DNA of 64,000 bases from Levilactobacillus hammesii DSM 16381 (GCF_001434395.1 NZ_AZFS01000045.1:37581-101580); one strand, 5' to 3'. Positions 36,448 to 45,170 are shown, counted from the stretch's first letter. The notes: a model not told the origin generated them from the letters alone. Translations and numbers: made by a program.

Positions 36448-37233
36448 ATGCGCGGAAATTTTGTGTATTTAAGTTTAGAGCCCGTTACGAATATGATTTA
36501 TTCGTTGGGAATATCACCGGCTGATTTTTTAAATGGCATCCCAGCGATACCCAATCAGCTACTTTTACTGAATGATGAGTCTGGAAGTGATGTGGAGATT
36601 AATCCCCACACGCGGTTACAGACCATCACCGGGCAGACCCAGATTCGGCGCTACTTGTTGGCGAAACACGAGCACGCTGTAAAATGGGTAGACTACGCGC
36701 ATGGGGATGACCTAGATTTTCTCTTACCTGGCGAAATTGCCGAGCTTCTCTATCTGGCACATATGGAAACGCATATCCGGACCCCTTTTTATGCCAAGTT
36801 GCAAAATAACTATGCGTATTTAACGTTACGGGATGGGTTCTTCAAGACGTATTACCGGCATTTGCCGGACTTCGATCACGTGTTGGAAGTGAGCCTCAAA
36901 CGCCATTTGCGGGCAATGCACAACAATCGATGGGTTTTTGCCCGGCCATTAGCGATTAGTGACGTGCCACATGAGATTTTGATTCAGCTGACCCAAGGGT
37001 TGCTGGATGGGATGATCATTGCCTTTGACCAATTGGTGGAGCGTCACCGGATCTATGTGATTCCGGTACGAGCCATCACACATCCAGAGCGGCAAAACAC
37101 CTGGTATTCGCAAGAAGAGGTGTATGCTGACTCTCGTGAGGTGGCAAGTCTGCGCTATGATTTGACGACGCGTGAGTGGGCATTGAGCATTCATGATAAT
37201 CAAGTCTTTAGTGATGTTAAGGATCTTATTTAA
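36448..37233 (+). CDS. Conserved hypothetical protein, function not recognised
   Basis: 261 aa, soluble, no signal peptide or membrane helix, rich in aromatic residues and His/Arg. It starts MRGNFVYLSLEPVTNMIYSL and shows DDLDFLLPGEIAELLYLAHMETHIRTPFY near residue 90 and a long helix ITQGLLDGMII-like segment near 185, but I recognise no catalytic motif. Codon use is like that of its neighbours and a terminator follows, so it looks like a true single-gene unit. It sits between htpX and murF. AAGAGTGTAAGAAT precedes the ATG; the ribosome site is weak. Confidence 0.75.
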   Translation: MRGNFVYLSLEPVTNMIYSLGISPADFLNGIPAIPNQLLLLNDESGSDVEINPHTRLQTITGQTQIRRYLLAKHEHAVKWVDYAHGDDLDFLLPGEIAELLYLAHMETHIRTPFYAKLQNNYAYLTLRDGFFKTYYRHLPDFDHVLEVSLKRHLRAMHNNRWVFARPLAISDVPHEILIQLTQGLLDGMIIAFDQLVERHRIYVIPVRAITHPERQNTWYSQEEVYADSREVASLRYDLTTREWALSIHDNQVFSDVKDLI

Positions 37234-37244
37234 ATAAATGTAAG

Positions 37245-37283
37245 AACCATCGATGATCGCACCGCGATTGTCGGTGGTTTTGT
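37245..37283 (+). terminator. Terminator after the hypothetical gene
   Basis: AACCATCGATGATCGC (37245-37260) pairs with GCGATTGTCGGTGGTT (37264-37279) with a few wobbles, followed by TTGT. Confidence 0.75.
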
Positions 37284-37530
37284 CGTTATAGTAGGGGATA
37301 GCGGGCCTAAGCGTACGGTCGTTAATGTCAGGTGACCGTCGTCATTAGCGGTGCTTCTCGTTTTGACCACCAGCGTTTTCTGCTGAGTTTTAAGCTAGCC
37401 CGCTTGAATTCATGGTATAATGAATCTCAGTATTTCATTTCGACATTAACTGGAGAGCTGACAACTTTTCAGAAACTAACTTAAAGGCGGAAGGGCGTCA
37501 CGCTCTGCCCGTTACATAGGAGCATAAAAC
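37284..37530 (+). promoter_or_regulatory. murF upstream region
   Basis: An extended -10 TGGTATAAT (TATAAT near 37415-37420) with no good -35 is the likely promoter. The leader of about 105 bases has a GGGCG..CGCTCTGCCC hairpin and AGGAG before the ATG. Confidence 0.5.
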
Positions 37531-38916
37531 ATGAAGATGCAGCTTGCTGAAATTGCTCACGCAGTGGGAGCAATCAATGATTTCGAACAATGGCGTCATG
37601 TCAGCGTCACGAGTGTGGCGTTTGACAGTCGACACCTCCAGCCGGGAGGACTCTTTATTCCGTTGACTGGTGAACAAGACGGTCATCAGTTTATTCAGTC
37701 GGCAATCGACCATGGCGCTGCTGCCACGCTCTGGGCCCGTGATTTAGCCACGGCCCCCGCCGATTTTCCAGTTATTCAGGTTGCGGATTCGCTGGAAGCC
37801 TTGCAAAAATTGGCCCAGTACTATTTGACGAAGATCAATCCACGAGTGGTTGCGGTGACTGGGAGCAATGGTAAGACGACTACTAAGGACATGATTGCCA
37901 GCATCTTAGCGACCCAGTTCAACGTTACCAAGACGCATGCCAACTTCAACAATGAGATTGGCGTGCCCATGACGGTTCTGTCCATGGAACCCAACACGGA
38001 AATGTTGGTTGTGGAAATGGGCATGGATCGGCCCGGACAATTGGACTTTCTGAGCAAGCTGGTGGCACCAGATGTCGCGGTAATCACCATGATTGGTGAG
38101 GCCCACATTGAATTCTTTGGCACGCGTGATAAGATTGCGGATGCCAAGATGGAGATTACGCACGGCCTCAGTGAAGATGGGATTATGGTCTACAACGGCG
38201 ATGAACCGCTCCTGCGTGAACGCACGGCTGACCTCAACTTACAGCAACACACCTTTGGTCAGGCGGAGACGGATGATCTGTACGCCACCGAGATTTCGGG
38301 AACGTCAACGGCGACGACCTTTACGACCAATCTGTGGCCAGACAAGCCTTTCACCATTCCAATGATCGGGACTTATAACGTGAACAATGCGTTGGCGGCT
38401 CTGTCAGTGGCTAATGTTTACCGAATTCGGCCAGAGAATGCCCAGCGCGCACTCGGCACCGTTAATCTGACGGAGAACCGCGCAGAATGGCTCAAAGGGG
38501 CTGCTGGTGAGGATATCTTAAGTGATGTGTACAACTCAAACCCCACAGCGGTCAAGCAGGTGCTGGCTGCCTTCTCGCAGACGCCGGTTACCGGCAAGCG
38601 CTACGTGGTTTTAGGGGATATGTTGGAATTGGGGGCCCAAGCCGACACCATGCATGCCGGCTTGGCCGCCGCCATTGATCCCGCTAAGATCAGTCACGTT
38701 TATCTGGTGGGGCCGCATATGGTGGCTTTGCAACAGCGTTTGGCGGCAGAAAAACCAGAACTAGCCGTGAGCCATTTCGCCGCGGATGCCTTGCCAGCGC
38801 TTACATCAGCGCTTCAGGATGTGCTCACTGATGCCGATCAGATTTTATTGAAGGGATCTCACGGGATTCATTTGGAGCAAGTATTGGCGGCATTACAGGA
38901 TTCCAATGAAAAATAA
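37531..38916 (+). CDS. murF: UDP-N-acetylmuramoyl-tripeptide--D-alanyl-D-alanine ligase
   Basis: ATP-dependent ligase that adds D-Ala-D-Ala to complete the peptidoglycan precursor UDP-MurNAc-pentapeptide. The 461-aa chain has the substrate domain (VTSVAFDSRHLQPGGLFIPLTGE), the ATPase domain with P-loop VAVTGSNGKTTTKDMI (about 110-125) and NFNNEIGVP, and the C-terminal domain with DVYNSNPTAV and VVLGDMLELG. All Mur-ligase landmarks are present. Alanine racemase and acpS lie a few kb downstream, but a ddl gene is not in the window. It ends at a hairpin that overlaps the cshA promoter. Confidence 0.95.
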   Translation: MKMQLAEIAHAVGAINDFEQWRHVSVTSVAFDSRHLQPGGLFIPLTGEQDGHQFIQSAIDHGAAATLWARDLATAPADFPVIQVADSLEALQKLAQYYLTKINPRVVAVTGSNGKTTTKDMIASILATQFNVTKTHANFNNEIGVPMTVLSMEPNTEMLVVEMGMDRPGQLDFLSKLVAPDVAVITMIGEAHIEFFGTRDKIADAKMEITHGLSEDGIMVYNGDEPLLRERTADLNLQQHTFGQAETDDLYATEISGTSTATTFTTNLWPDKPFTIPMIGTYNVNNALAALSVANVYRIRPENAQRALGTVNLTENRAEWLKGAAGEDILSDVYNSNPTAVKQVLAAFSQTPVTGKRYVVLGDMLELGAQADTMHAGLAAAIDPAKISHVYLVGPHMVALQQRLAAEKPELAVSHFAADALPALTSALQDVLTDADQILLKGSHGIHLEQVLAALQDSNEK

Positions 38917-38924
38917 TGAAAAAG

Positions 38925-38962
38925 ATAAGCAATTCCCGCAAGTCGTGGGAGTTGCTTATTTT
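38925..38962 (+). terminator. murF terminator
   Basis: ATAAGCAATTCCC (38925-38937) pairs with GGGAGTTGCTTAT (38947-38959), followed by TTTTG. A short open frame across it (38906-39097) is therefore not taken as a gene. Confidence 0.8.
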
Positions 38963-38980
38963 GTTTCACCGTTGTATGAT
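38952..38980 (+). promoter_or_regulatory. cshA promoter, embedded in the murF terminator
   Basis: TTGCTT (38952-38957), 17 bp, TATGAT (38975-38980). The -35 box is part of the 3' strand of the murF terminator stem. An untranslated leader of about 120 bases follows to the cshA TTG. Confidence 0.7.
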
Positions 38981-39110
38981 GGCTTAGTTGCTTATTTAGA
39001 GAAACAAACTTACCCCGCGTTGGCCAATCATAAACTGCTTCACGGAAAACGGATTTTTTCCAAGATTTATGAGGCACTGGCGCGATGCACCTATTAGGAG
39101 GAAATTATTT

Positions 39111-40676
39111 TTGAAGTTTAAAGAACTGGGTCTTTCTGAAGACCTACTGAAGGCTGTTACGACAGCAGGTTACGAAGAAGCGACCCCAATTCAAGCCGAG
39201 ACAATCCCCATGGTTTTGGCGGGTCAAGACGTTATTGGACAAGCCCAAACCGGGACAGGGAAGACTGCGGCATTCGCTTTACCAATCCTTGAAAAGATTG
39301 ATAAGAAAAACGAAAACGTACAAGCGCTAGTTGTTTCCCCAACACGGGAACTGGCCATTCAAACCCAAGAAGAAATTTATAAATTAGGCCGGAACGAACG
39401 GGCAAACGTCCAAGTTGTTTACGGTGGTGCTGACATCCGTCGGCAAATCAAATCCTTAAAGAACCACCCTCAAGTCGTTGTTGGGACGCCTGGTCGTTTA
39501 CTTGACCACATTCGTCGTCACACCTTGAAGTTGGATCATGTTCAAATGTTAGTCTTAGATGAAGCCGATGAAATGTTAAACATGGGTTTCTTGGATGACA
39601 TTGAAGATATCATCAAGCAATTACCAGAGAAGCGTCAAACGATGCTCTTCTCTGCAACGATGCCACCAGAAATCAAGCGGGTTGGGGTGCAATTCATGCA
39701 AGACCCTAAGCACGTGAAGATTAAGGCCAAGGAATTAACGACCGACTTGATCGATCAATTCTACGTCCGTTCTCGTGATTTCGAAAAATTCGATGTGATG
39801 ACGCGGTTCTTTGACGTTCAAGACCCTGATTTGACGATTGTCTTCACTCGGACGAAGCGTCGGGTTGATGAAATCGCTAGTGGATTACAAGCGCGTGGTT
39901 ATAACGCCGCTGGGATTCATGGGGACTTGACGCAAAAGCGTCGGACCCAAATCATGAACGAGTTCCGTCACGGTAAGTTGGACATCTTAGTCGCAACCGA
40001 CGTGGCTGCCCGTGGGATTGACATCAACGATGTGACCCACGTGTACAACTACGATATTCCGCAAGATCCAGATAGTTACGTTCACCGTGTCGGCCGTACC
40101 GGTCGTGCCGGGAAGCATGGGGTTTCCATGACTTTCGTAACGCCTAACGAAATGGACTACCTGCGTGAAATCGAAAAGCTGACGAAGGTGCGGATGCTTC
40201 CTTTGAAGCCACCTTCGGATGAAGAAGCTCTGGTTAGTCAATTGGGTGCAGCTAAGGAAACGATCGCTGACCTGATTAACAAGACGGATACTGAAAAGTA
40301 CGCTAAGACGGCTGAAAGCCTATTAGCCCAATACGATGCTGAAGACCTGGTTGCCGCTCTGTTGAACGACTTAACCAAGGACAACAACAACCAAGTACCC
40401 GTTAAGATTACACCAGAACGGCCATTACCTAAGCGTGGTGGCAAGCGTCACGGCGGTGGCGGCTACCATCATGGTGGTGGCAATCGTCGCGGTGGCAACG
40501 GCGGTGGTTACCGTCATCGTCAAGATCGTCGCGGTAATGGCGGCGAACGTGGTCACGGTCATGATTCACGTAACCATGACTCACGTAACCACGGTGGCGA
40601 TCGCAATCGTCACAGCAACAACGGTGGTCGGCGTTCTGAAGGTGGCCGTGGGTTCACCATTCGGAAAAAAGACTAA
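39111..40676 (+). CDS. cshA: DEAD-box RNA helicase CshA
   Basis: A 521-aa ATP-dependent RNA helicase for ribosome assembly, RNA turnover and growth in the cold. Motifs in order: Q motif region EEATPIQAETIP, I AQTGTGKT, Ia PTRELAIQ, Ib TPGRLLDH, II DEAD, III SAT, V ARGID, VI HRVGRTGRAG. The C-terminal 90 residues are a low-complexity tail of Gly, Arg, His and Asn (GGGGYHHGGGNRRGG) of the kind that binds RNA non-specifically. The TTG at 39111 is nine bases after AGGAGG; the ATG at 39069 upstream lies before that ribosome site. Long leaders before such helicase genes often carry cold-responsive control, which is possible here. Confidence 0.95.
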   Translation: MKFKELGLSEDLLKAVTTAGYEEATPIQAETIPMVLAGQDVIGQAQTGTGKTAAFALPILEKIDKKNENVQALVVSPTRELAIQTQEEIYKLGRNERANVQVVYGGADIRRQIKSLKNHPQVVVGTPGRLLDHIRRHTLKLDHVQMLVLDEADEMLNMGFLDDIEDIIKQLPEKRQTMLFSATMPPEIKRVGVQFMQDPKHVKIKAKELTTDLIDQFYVRSRDFEKFDVMTRFFDVQDPDLTIVFTRTKRRVDEIASGLQARGYNAAGIHGDLTQKRRTQIMNEFRHGKLDILVATDVAARGIDINDVTHVYNYDIPQDPDSYVHRVGRTGRAGKHGVSMTFVTPNEMDYLREIEKLTKVRMLPLKPPSDEEALVSQLGAAKETIADLINKTDTEKYAKTAESLLAQYDAEDLVAALLNDLTKDNNNQVPVKITPERPLPKRGGKRHGGGGYHHGGGNRRGGNGGGYRHRQDRRGNGGERGHGHDSRNHDSRNHGGDRNRHSNNGGRRSEGGRGFTIRKKD

Positions 40677-40698
40677 ATTAAGTTAATTGATTAGAAGG

Positions 40699-40737
40699 AA
40701 GCAACTCTGGGTTAGGCAGACCCCGAGTTGCTTTTTC
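40699..40737 (+). terminator. cshA terminator
   Basis: AAGCAACTC-T-GGGT pairs with ACCC-C-GAGTTGCTT, followed by TTTTC. Confidence 0.88.
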
Positions 40738-41126
40738 TTTTGGCCTAAATTTTAGGGGGCGAACGGTGCTCGCTGGTCACAATCGGGTAAATTGTAAACG
40801 ACTGCCCCCCGCGAATTGCGGTCGACAGCTGGGGCAGACGGTAGCCAAATTTTGCAGAAAAATCCCGCGAAGAAAATGACAAAACCCGCGACAATGCGGG
40901 CGGGACGGACGAAAATCTCGATTGAAAAGGGTTGCTCCAGCAGGCGCTTTCTTCGCCACAACACAACGTTCCTAAAACTAATCACCCCACAAATCAATTT
41001 ATGAGCATATATTTTCTGTTGCGTTTGAATACCCAATATGCTATTATTTGCTTATTGAAATGATATGAGAAAACTTATTAATCAAATCGTCCATCCCACA
41101 GTCAACCAACCACGGAGGTTACAACT
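40738..41126. other. Non-coding stretch between cshA and the release-factor-fold gene
   Basis: No gene seen. It contains the inverted pairs CTGCCCC (from 40802)..GGGGCAG (to 40837) enclosing CCGC-GAATT-GCGG, and CCCGC-GACAAT-GCGGG near 40889-40905 that on the minus strand is followed by TTTT. A promoter for the next gene is at 41019-41047: TTGCGT, 17 bp, TATTAT. Confidence 0.5.
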
Positions 41127-42269
41127 ATGGCCAATTACTTTGACTTACACGCTGCTTCAGCACTCGCAACGAAGCCAGGACCATTTGTTACCATGACATT
41201 ACCCGTTACCGGGGTGCCAACCACTGATCGGACCCAGTTCAATAGCTTACTCAAGCAAGGCAAACAACAACTGGAAAGTGTGGCGCCGCAGCGAAATTGG
41301 GCGACCTATGAGGCGTCCTTTGCACCGTATGAGCATGGCCCGTTAACCAATGGAAGTGCCCGGGGCTTGCTGATTATGGCGGGGGCCACGGACAGTTACC
41401 ATTACTGGCTGCATACGGCGGTGGCCCCCACCGTGACGGTGACGTACCAACCCAATGTGTTGCCTATCTTACAGTCGCGGGATACCACTAGCGATTATGA
41501 TCTTCTGCTGCTGGACAGCCAGGGCTTCGAGGTTGCACAAGTTCGCGGTGGGCGACCTGAATTGGTCAATCTACCCGTTGATGCGCCGAATACCTTAGAG
41601 AAGGCGCTGGGTAGTGAGCTGCGGGATCGTGGACGGTGGCAACGGTCCGCCGGGGATAGCACGCATTACAGCGGGACAGGTACGCTGGATGCCAGCAAAT
41701 CTGCCGATCAACGGAATTACTTTATGGCGGTGGATGCCTATGTGAGCCAGCAGTTCTCCAATGCTGATCAGGTGCCCCTCATCCTGGTGGCTGGCGCTAA
41801 GAATCAGGGGAACTTCCGTAAGCTTTCGCAGAATGCTTATTTAGATGCCAACGTGCGGGTCGTGCAGACCCCCAACTTGGCGGCAGCGAACCAGACACTC
41901 GTGGCGTTAATGGTCGGCGTGAACGACCAACGCCACGTCCAGGCCACCCAGATTCGACAAGATGCCTACAATAAGGTCCGCCAACAGAATCAGGTGGTGC
42001 AGGATCTCGGGGCACTGGCAACGGCGGCCGTGCAGGGGCAGTTAGCCAAACTGTGGATTCAGGACGATGCTTTTCAGGCGGGGCATTTAACGGAACGTGG
42101 TGACGTGATGACGGCAACGCGTCTGAGCCGGCAGAATAACTTGTACAACGACCTGGCGTTGGTCGTCTCTCAACGTGGTGGGCAGGTCGAGGTGCTCCCG
42201 GCTGATGCGATGCCAACGCGCAGCCCAATTGCGGCACAGCTCCGGATCAGAGAGTCCGTCCAGCAGTAA
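41127..42269 (+). CDS. Probable baeRF-type (bacterial archaeo-eukaryotic release-factor fold) protein
   Basis: A 380-aa soluble protein. The order of parts resembles bacterial homologues of archaeal/eukaryotic release factor 1: an N-terminal alpha/beta region with MTLPV.., a middle segment with DYDLLLLDSQGFEVAQVRGG (a strand-turn-strand in which such proteins modify the peptide-release motif), RGRWQRSAGDSTHYSGTG, then VDAYVSQQFSN..PLILVAGAKNQGNFRKLS and a C-terminal helical part. There is no GGQ motif, so peptide release is not expected; the family is thought to act on stalled or idle ribosomes, which is inference. AGGAGG-like CGGAGG precedes the ATG. It is a single-gene unit. The family assignment is from pattern memory and is moderately sure. 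Confidence 0.55.
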   Translation: MANYFDLHAASALATKPGPFVTMTLPVTGVPTTDRTQFNSLLKQGKQQLESVAPQRNWATYEASFAPYEHGPLTNGSARGLLIMAGATDSYHYWLHTAVAPTVTVTYQPNVLPILQSRDTTSDYDLLLLDSQGFEVAQVRGGRPELVNLPVDAPNTLEKALGSELRDRGRWQRSAGDSTHYSGTGTLDASKSADQRNYFMAVDAYVSQQFSNADQVPLILVAGAKNQGNFRKLSQNAYLDANVRVVQTPNLAAANQTLVALMVGVNDQRHVQATQIRQDAYNKVRQQNQVVQDLGALATAAVQGQLAKLWIQDDAFQAGHLTERGDVMTATRLSRQNNLYNDLALVVSQRGGQVEVLPADAMPTRSPIAAQLRIRESVQQ

Positions 42270-42301
42270 TCGTGGTTTGGGGGAAAAGTTAAAGCTTTAC
42301 G

Positions 42302-42346
42302 ATGCCGGAGGGCTACCAGTCGTGGTGGTACCCGCCGGCATTTTTG
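42302..42346 (+). terminator. Terminator of the release-factor-fold gene
   Basis: GATGCCGG on the left pairs with CCGGCAT on the right, with an inner CTACCA..TGGTGGTA stem, followed by TTTTT. Confidence 0.8.
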
Positions 42347-42507
42347 GTGGGCGGTCCAAACCGGAAACCCGCTATTCTGAGTAAGGACGCGGGGAATTAG
42401 AGACAGTTTTAGATTAGTTTACGTTTTCCCAAACCGGTTAAGTATTGGGGGTTAATTTACCAGGGCTGTGCTAAAATATAACCTAGACATTATGGAGAGG
42501 TGACCTC

Positions 42508-42864
42508 ATGATCTACGGAACGGGTATCGATATTACTGATTTGGCACGTGTGAAAGCGGTTGTGGCGAAACAACCACAGTTTTTGCAGCGGGTTTTAACG
42601 CCCGATGAATTGACCGATTATCGCCAACTTAGCGGTGCACGAGCAGTCGAATTTATCGCTGGGCGGTGGTCTGCCAAGGAATCCTACAGTAAAGCGATGG
42701 GGACTGGTATTGGCCGGGCCGTAGGGTTTCAGGATATTGAGATTCGCGATAACGCTGCGGGCCAGCCCGTTGTGTTACGGCAACCCTTCGCGGGGATTGC
42801 CCACGTGTCGATTTCACACACGGATACCGTGGTCATGACTCAGGTCATTTTAGAAAGAGGGTAA
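42508..42864 (+). CDS. acpS: Holo-[acyl-carrier-protein] synthase
   Basis: 118-aa phosphopantetheinyl transferase that activates acyl carrier protein with coenzyme [17 protein letters not shown] near the start holds the magnesium-binding Asp, and [21 protein letters not shown] holds the conserved Glu and Lys. VSISHTD near the C-terminus is also typical. It is followed five bases later by alr; the acpS-alr-antitoxin-toxin order is the usual Firmicute one. GAGAGGTGA precedes the ATG. Confidence 0.95.
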   Translation: MIYGTGIDITDLARVKAVVAKQPQFLQRVLTPDELTDYRQLSGARAVEFIAGRWSAKESYSKAMGTGIGRAVGFQDIEIRDNAAGQPVVLRQPFAGIAHVSISHTDTVVMTQVILERG

Positions 42865-42869
42865 GCGTC

Positions 42870-43994
42870 ATGGTAGTTGGGGTACATCGTCCGACACAAT
42901 TGGTCATTGATCGGGCTGCGTTGCGACACAATATTCATGCGGAAGTTGAACGGTTAGATCAAGGTTGTGCGTTATTTATGGTGGTTAAGGCCAATGGCTA
43001 CGGTCACGGAGCAGTGCAGGTGGCACAAGCGGCCAAGGATGCAGGAGCCACTGGTTTTTGTGTCGCTATTTTGGATGAGGCATTGGAATTACGGGCGGCG
43101 GGGTTTAATGAACCCATCCTGATTTTAGGGGTCACGTCGCCTGCTGATGCGCCGTTAATGGCGGCTGAGGGAATCTCTGCGACGGTTGCGGCGACGGACT
43201 GGCTTGTTGATGCGCAACACTATTTGGACCTTGCGGAGACGCTCTCAGCACCCCTGCACGTTCATTTAGGGCTTGATACTGGGATGGGTCGGATTGGTTT
43301 TCGGACGGTTCCGGAATTAACCGAAGCCATTGATTTCTTAGGAGATCACGCAGCGTTGGACTTTGAGGGGATCTTTACGCACTTCTCAACGGCCGACAGT
43401 CCCGATGACCACTACTTTAAGCAACAGGTGGCCAAGTGGCATGCTCTCACGGATGATCTACCGGTTCGCCCACGCTACGTGCACGTGTCCAACTCGGCTA
43501 CGAGTCTCTGGCATGCGGCATGTAATGACAACATGGTTCGGTTCGGGGTTTCCGGGTATGGTCTCAATCCTTCCGGTACGGCGATCAAACCACCGTATCC
43601 CTTACAACCTGCTTTAAGTTTGACGAGTGAGTTGGTCTTTAGTAAACATATTTCGGCGGGCGATTCCGTTGGGTATGGGGCCACCTATACCGCTAGTCAA
43701 GACGAATGGGTCGGAACCGTTCCGATCGGTTACGCAGATGGTTATGAACGGCGTTTGCAGGGCTTCCACGTCCTGGTTGATGGTCAGGCTTGTGAAATTA
43801 TCGGACGGGTCTGCATGGATCAGATTATGGTGCGTTTACCCCATGACTATTCGCGGGGGACAACAGTCACGCTAGTGGGTCAAGATCACGGCGCCGAAAT
43901 TACGTTGCAAGACGTTGCGGATTACTGTGACACCATTCATTACGAGATTGCCTGTGGCTTTACGGGGCGGCTCCCTCGGCAGTACCGGAATTAA
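42870..43994 (+). CDS. alr: Alanine racemase
   Basis: PLP enzyme producing D-alanine for peptidoglycan and teichoic acids. The 374-aa chain has the barrel with the PLP lysine in [16 protein letters not shown] (about residue 37-40), [18 protein letters not shown] barrel strand ([13 protein letters not shown]), and the second-domain catalytic tyrosine in [10 protein letters not shown]. The C-terminal VCMDQIMV and [10 protein letters not shown] motifs are intact. The ATG at 42870 directly follows acpS, with AGAGGG as ribosome site, so the two are cotranscribed. It supplies the D-Ala used through MurF. Confidence 0.95.
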   Translation: MVVGVHRPTQLVIDRAALRHNIHAEVERLDQGCALFMVVKANGYGHGAVQVAQAAKDAGATGFCVAILDEALELRAAGFNEPILILGVTSPADAPLMAAEGISATVAATDWLVDAQHYLDLAETLSAPLHVHLGLDTGMGRIGFRTVPELTEAIDFLGDHAALDFEGIFTHFSTADSPDDHYFKQQVAKWHALTDDLPVRPRYVHVSNSATSLWHAACNDNMVRFGVSGYGLNPSGTAIKPPYPLQPALSLTSELVFSKHISAGDSVGYGATYTASQDEWVGTVPIGYADGYERRLQGFHVLVDGQACEIIGRVCMDQIMVRLPHDYSRGTTVTLVGQDHGAEITLQDVADYCDTIHYEIACGFTGRLPRQYRN

Positions 43995-44082
43995 ATAATT
44001 ACGCGGGTTATAGTGTCCAGGTTTCGCGATTCGTGGTAAACTATATGAGTCGAGATGAATAACGTTATCTAGGAGGGGAATC

Positions 44083-44310
44083 ATGATCCGTACAAAGCAA
44101 TTAGACCGACCAGCTTTACGGTTACACATTTCCAAGAGGGTCCGGCGCCAAGCGTTGGTACCGTTGCGGTCAGCTGCAGCTGATAAACTTGCGTTAATTG
44201 CCGGATACCAAGCGATGGCCCTTATCAACCAGGATATTGCTCGGCTGTTTACGCCGTGTGAGGAAGAAGCCGAGCGACGGCTCACGAAGTTTCGGAGAAC
44301 ACAACAATAA
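44083..44310 (+). CDS. MazE/NdoAI-type antitoxin with divergent N-terminus
   Basis: A 75-aa protein immediately upstream of mazF. The C-terminal part, IAGYQAMALINQDIARLFTPCEEEAERRL, aligns with the toxin-neutralising tail of Bacillus NdoAI (GYxxMAxIN..I..F..CExEAE). The N-terminal half is short, basic and Arg-rich (RPALRLHISKRVRRQALVPLR) and does not show the ribbon-helix-helix DNA-binding sequence of NdoAI. AGGAGG lies seven bases before the ATG. Operon with mazF after 34 bases. Whether it still binds DNA to autoregulate the operon is open. Confidence 0.75.
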   Translation: MIRTKQLDRPALRLHISKRVRRQALVPLRSAAADKLALIAGYQAMALINQDIARLFTPCEEEAERRLTKFRRTQQ

Positions 44311-44344
44311 AAAATAAGAATAAGTAGATAGGGGATGGCGGCCC

Positions 44345-44743
44345 ATGGCCCGTGTTGAAGTCAAACGCGGTGATGTCTTTTTCGCCGACCTATCACCAGT
44401 CGTTGGTTCGGAACAGGGGGGCATGCGTCCCGTCCTGATCATCCAAAACAACGTGGGGAACCATTACAGTCCAACCGTAATTGTGGCGGCAATCACCGCT
44501 CGGATCGAAAAGCCTAAGATGCCTACTCATGTGGGGATTTCGGCGGATCGAACCGGCATTGAGCGGGATTCCGTCATTTTGCTTGAACAGATCCGGACGA
44601 TTGATAAACAACGGTTGAAGGATCAGGTCACCCACTTGGATGTCAAAACCATGGCAGCAGTCGATGCTGCGTTAGCAACCAGCGTGGGCTTGGTGGATAA
44701 GTCGAAGAAAAAGCGGAATCGAAGCAACACCCGCACTACATAG
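44345..44743 (+). CDS. mazF: MazF/PemK-family mRNA interferase toxin
   Basis: A 132-aa endoribonuclease that cleaves single-stranded mRNA at short sequences and slows growth. [30 protein letters not shown] at the start, with the Arg of GGMRPV, and [17 protein letters not shown] with the catalytic-region Thr, are the family hallmarks; the fold ends with [13 protein letters not shown]. The C-terminus carries an extra basic tail ([14 protein letters not shown]) of about 14 residues compared with Bacillus NdoA. It belongs to the conserved acpS-alr-antitoxin-mazF block. Confidence 0.93.
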   Translation: MARVEVKRGDVFFADLSPVVGSEQGGMRPVLIIQNNVGNHYSPTVIVAAITARIEKPKMPTHVGISADRTGIERDSVILLEQIRTIDKQRLKDQVTHLDVKTMAAVDAALATSVGLVDKSKKKRNRSNTRTT

Positions 44744-44762
44744 CATAATTAGTGGCAGTTAG

Positions 44763-44792
44763 GTTCAGGACTTTTTGTTCTGGACTTTTTTG
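44763..44792 (+). terminator. mazF terminator
   Basis: GTTCAGGAC and GTTCTGGAC form a 9-bp stem with two G-T pairs and a T5 loop, followed by T6. Confidence 0.65.
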
Positions 44793-44847
44793 TTTTCGAT
44801 TTTTCTTCTGTGTCACAGGAGGTATGGGATGGCCGCCTTACCGTTCG

Positions 44848-44994
44848 CCAAATTTGGGCTGGAACGCGGTGGGCAGGACGAGGAAAGCCAAAGTGCGGTC
44901 TTTCCTCTCGCTTTGAGCCGGAAAATCTTCGTCTCAAAGACGCCATTTACCAAGCAGATTGCTTGGTAAATCCCACTGCTGAGCCCAAATTTGG
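44848..44994 (-). ncRNA. Structured intergenic element, copy A (same family as 53717-53882)
   Basis: Read on the minus strand: an outer stem of 13 bp (44994-44982 with 44860-44848, CCAAATTTGGGCT / AGCCCAAATTTGG) encloses three hairpins. P1 is ATTTACCAAGCA with TGCTTGGTAAAT (12 bp, 3-base loop, plus-strand 44945-44971). P2 is CTTTGAG with CTCAAAG (44939-44911). P3 is GAGGAAAG, loop ACCGCACTTTGG, CTTTCCTC (44907-44880). The joint CGA lies between P2 and P3 and 19 bases separate P3 from the outer stem. Copy B has the same layout with different, compensating stem bases. No T-run follows. It lies between convergent mazF and cbpA, downstream of both. It could be an RNA or a REP-like palindromic element. 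Confidence 0.7.
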
Positions 44995-45138
44995 TTCACT
45001 CACGGCTTCTGGTTTGTTGTATCCCAATGTCAATTGGCCGTCAGCCGTCCCCGAAGGATCGTATTTCAAACCACAGATAGTCCCACCGCCTGTAAGATCG
45101 CTGAAAGCTGTAGGAAAGCTAGTAACGTATTGACTAAC
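44995..45138. other. Intergenic remainder between element A and the cbpA terminator
   Basis: No gene or definite signal seen; short open frames here have no ribosome site and overlap the structured element. Confidence 0.4.
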
Positions 45139-45170
45139 AAAAAATCGGCTCACCCATTAAGGTGAACCGA
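45139..45170 (-). terminator. Terminator of the CBS/ACT gene (minus strand)
   Basis: On the minus strand TCGGTTCACC pairs with GGTGAGCCGA, followed by TTTTTTG. Confidence 0.88.

Noticed and set aside
38906..39097. Short open frame after murF (63 codons)
   Set aside because: It runs straight through the murF terminator hairpin and cshA promoter, has no ribosome site and its protein resembles nothing known.
44880..44907. GAGGAAAG on the minus strand as the conserved region of RNase P RNA
   Set aside because: The matching ACAGAAA region and the size of about 350-400 nt are missing, and the element at 53717-53882 shows that the motif belongs to a different four-stem family.
44775..45133. Open frames between mazF and the CBS/ACT gene
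   Set aside because: They overlap the structured element, have no convincing homology and would cross strong hairpins.
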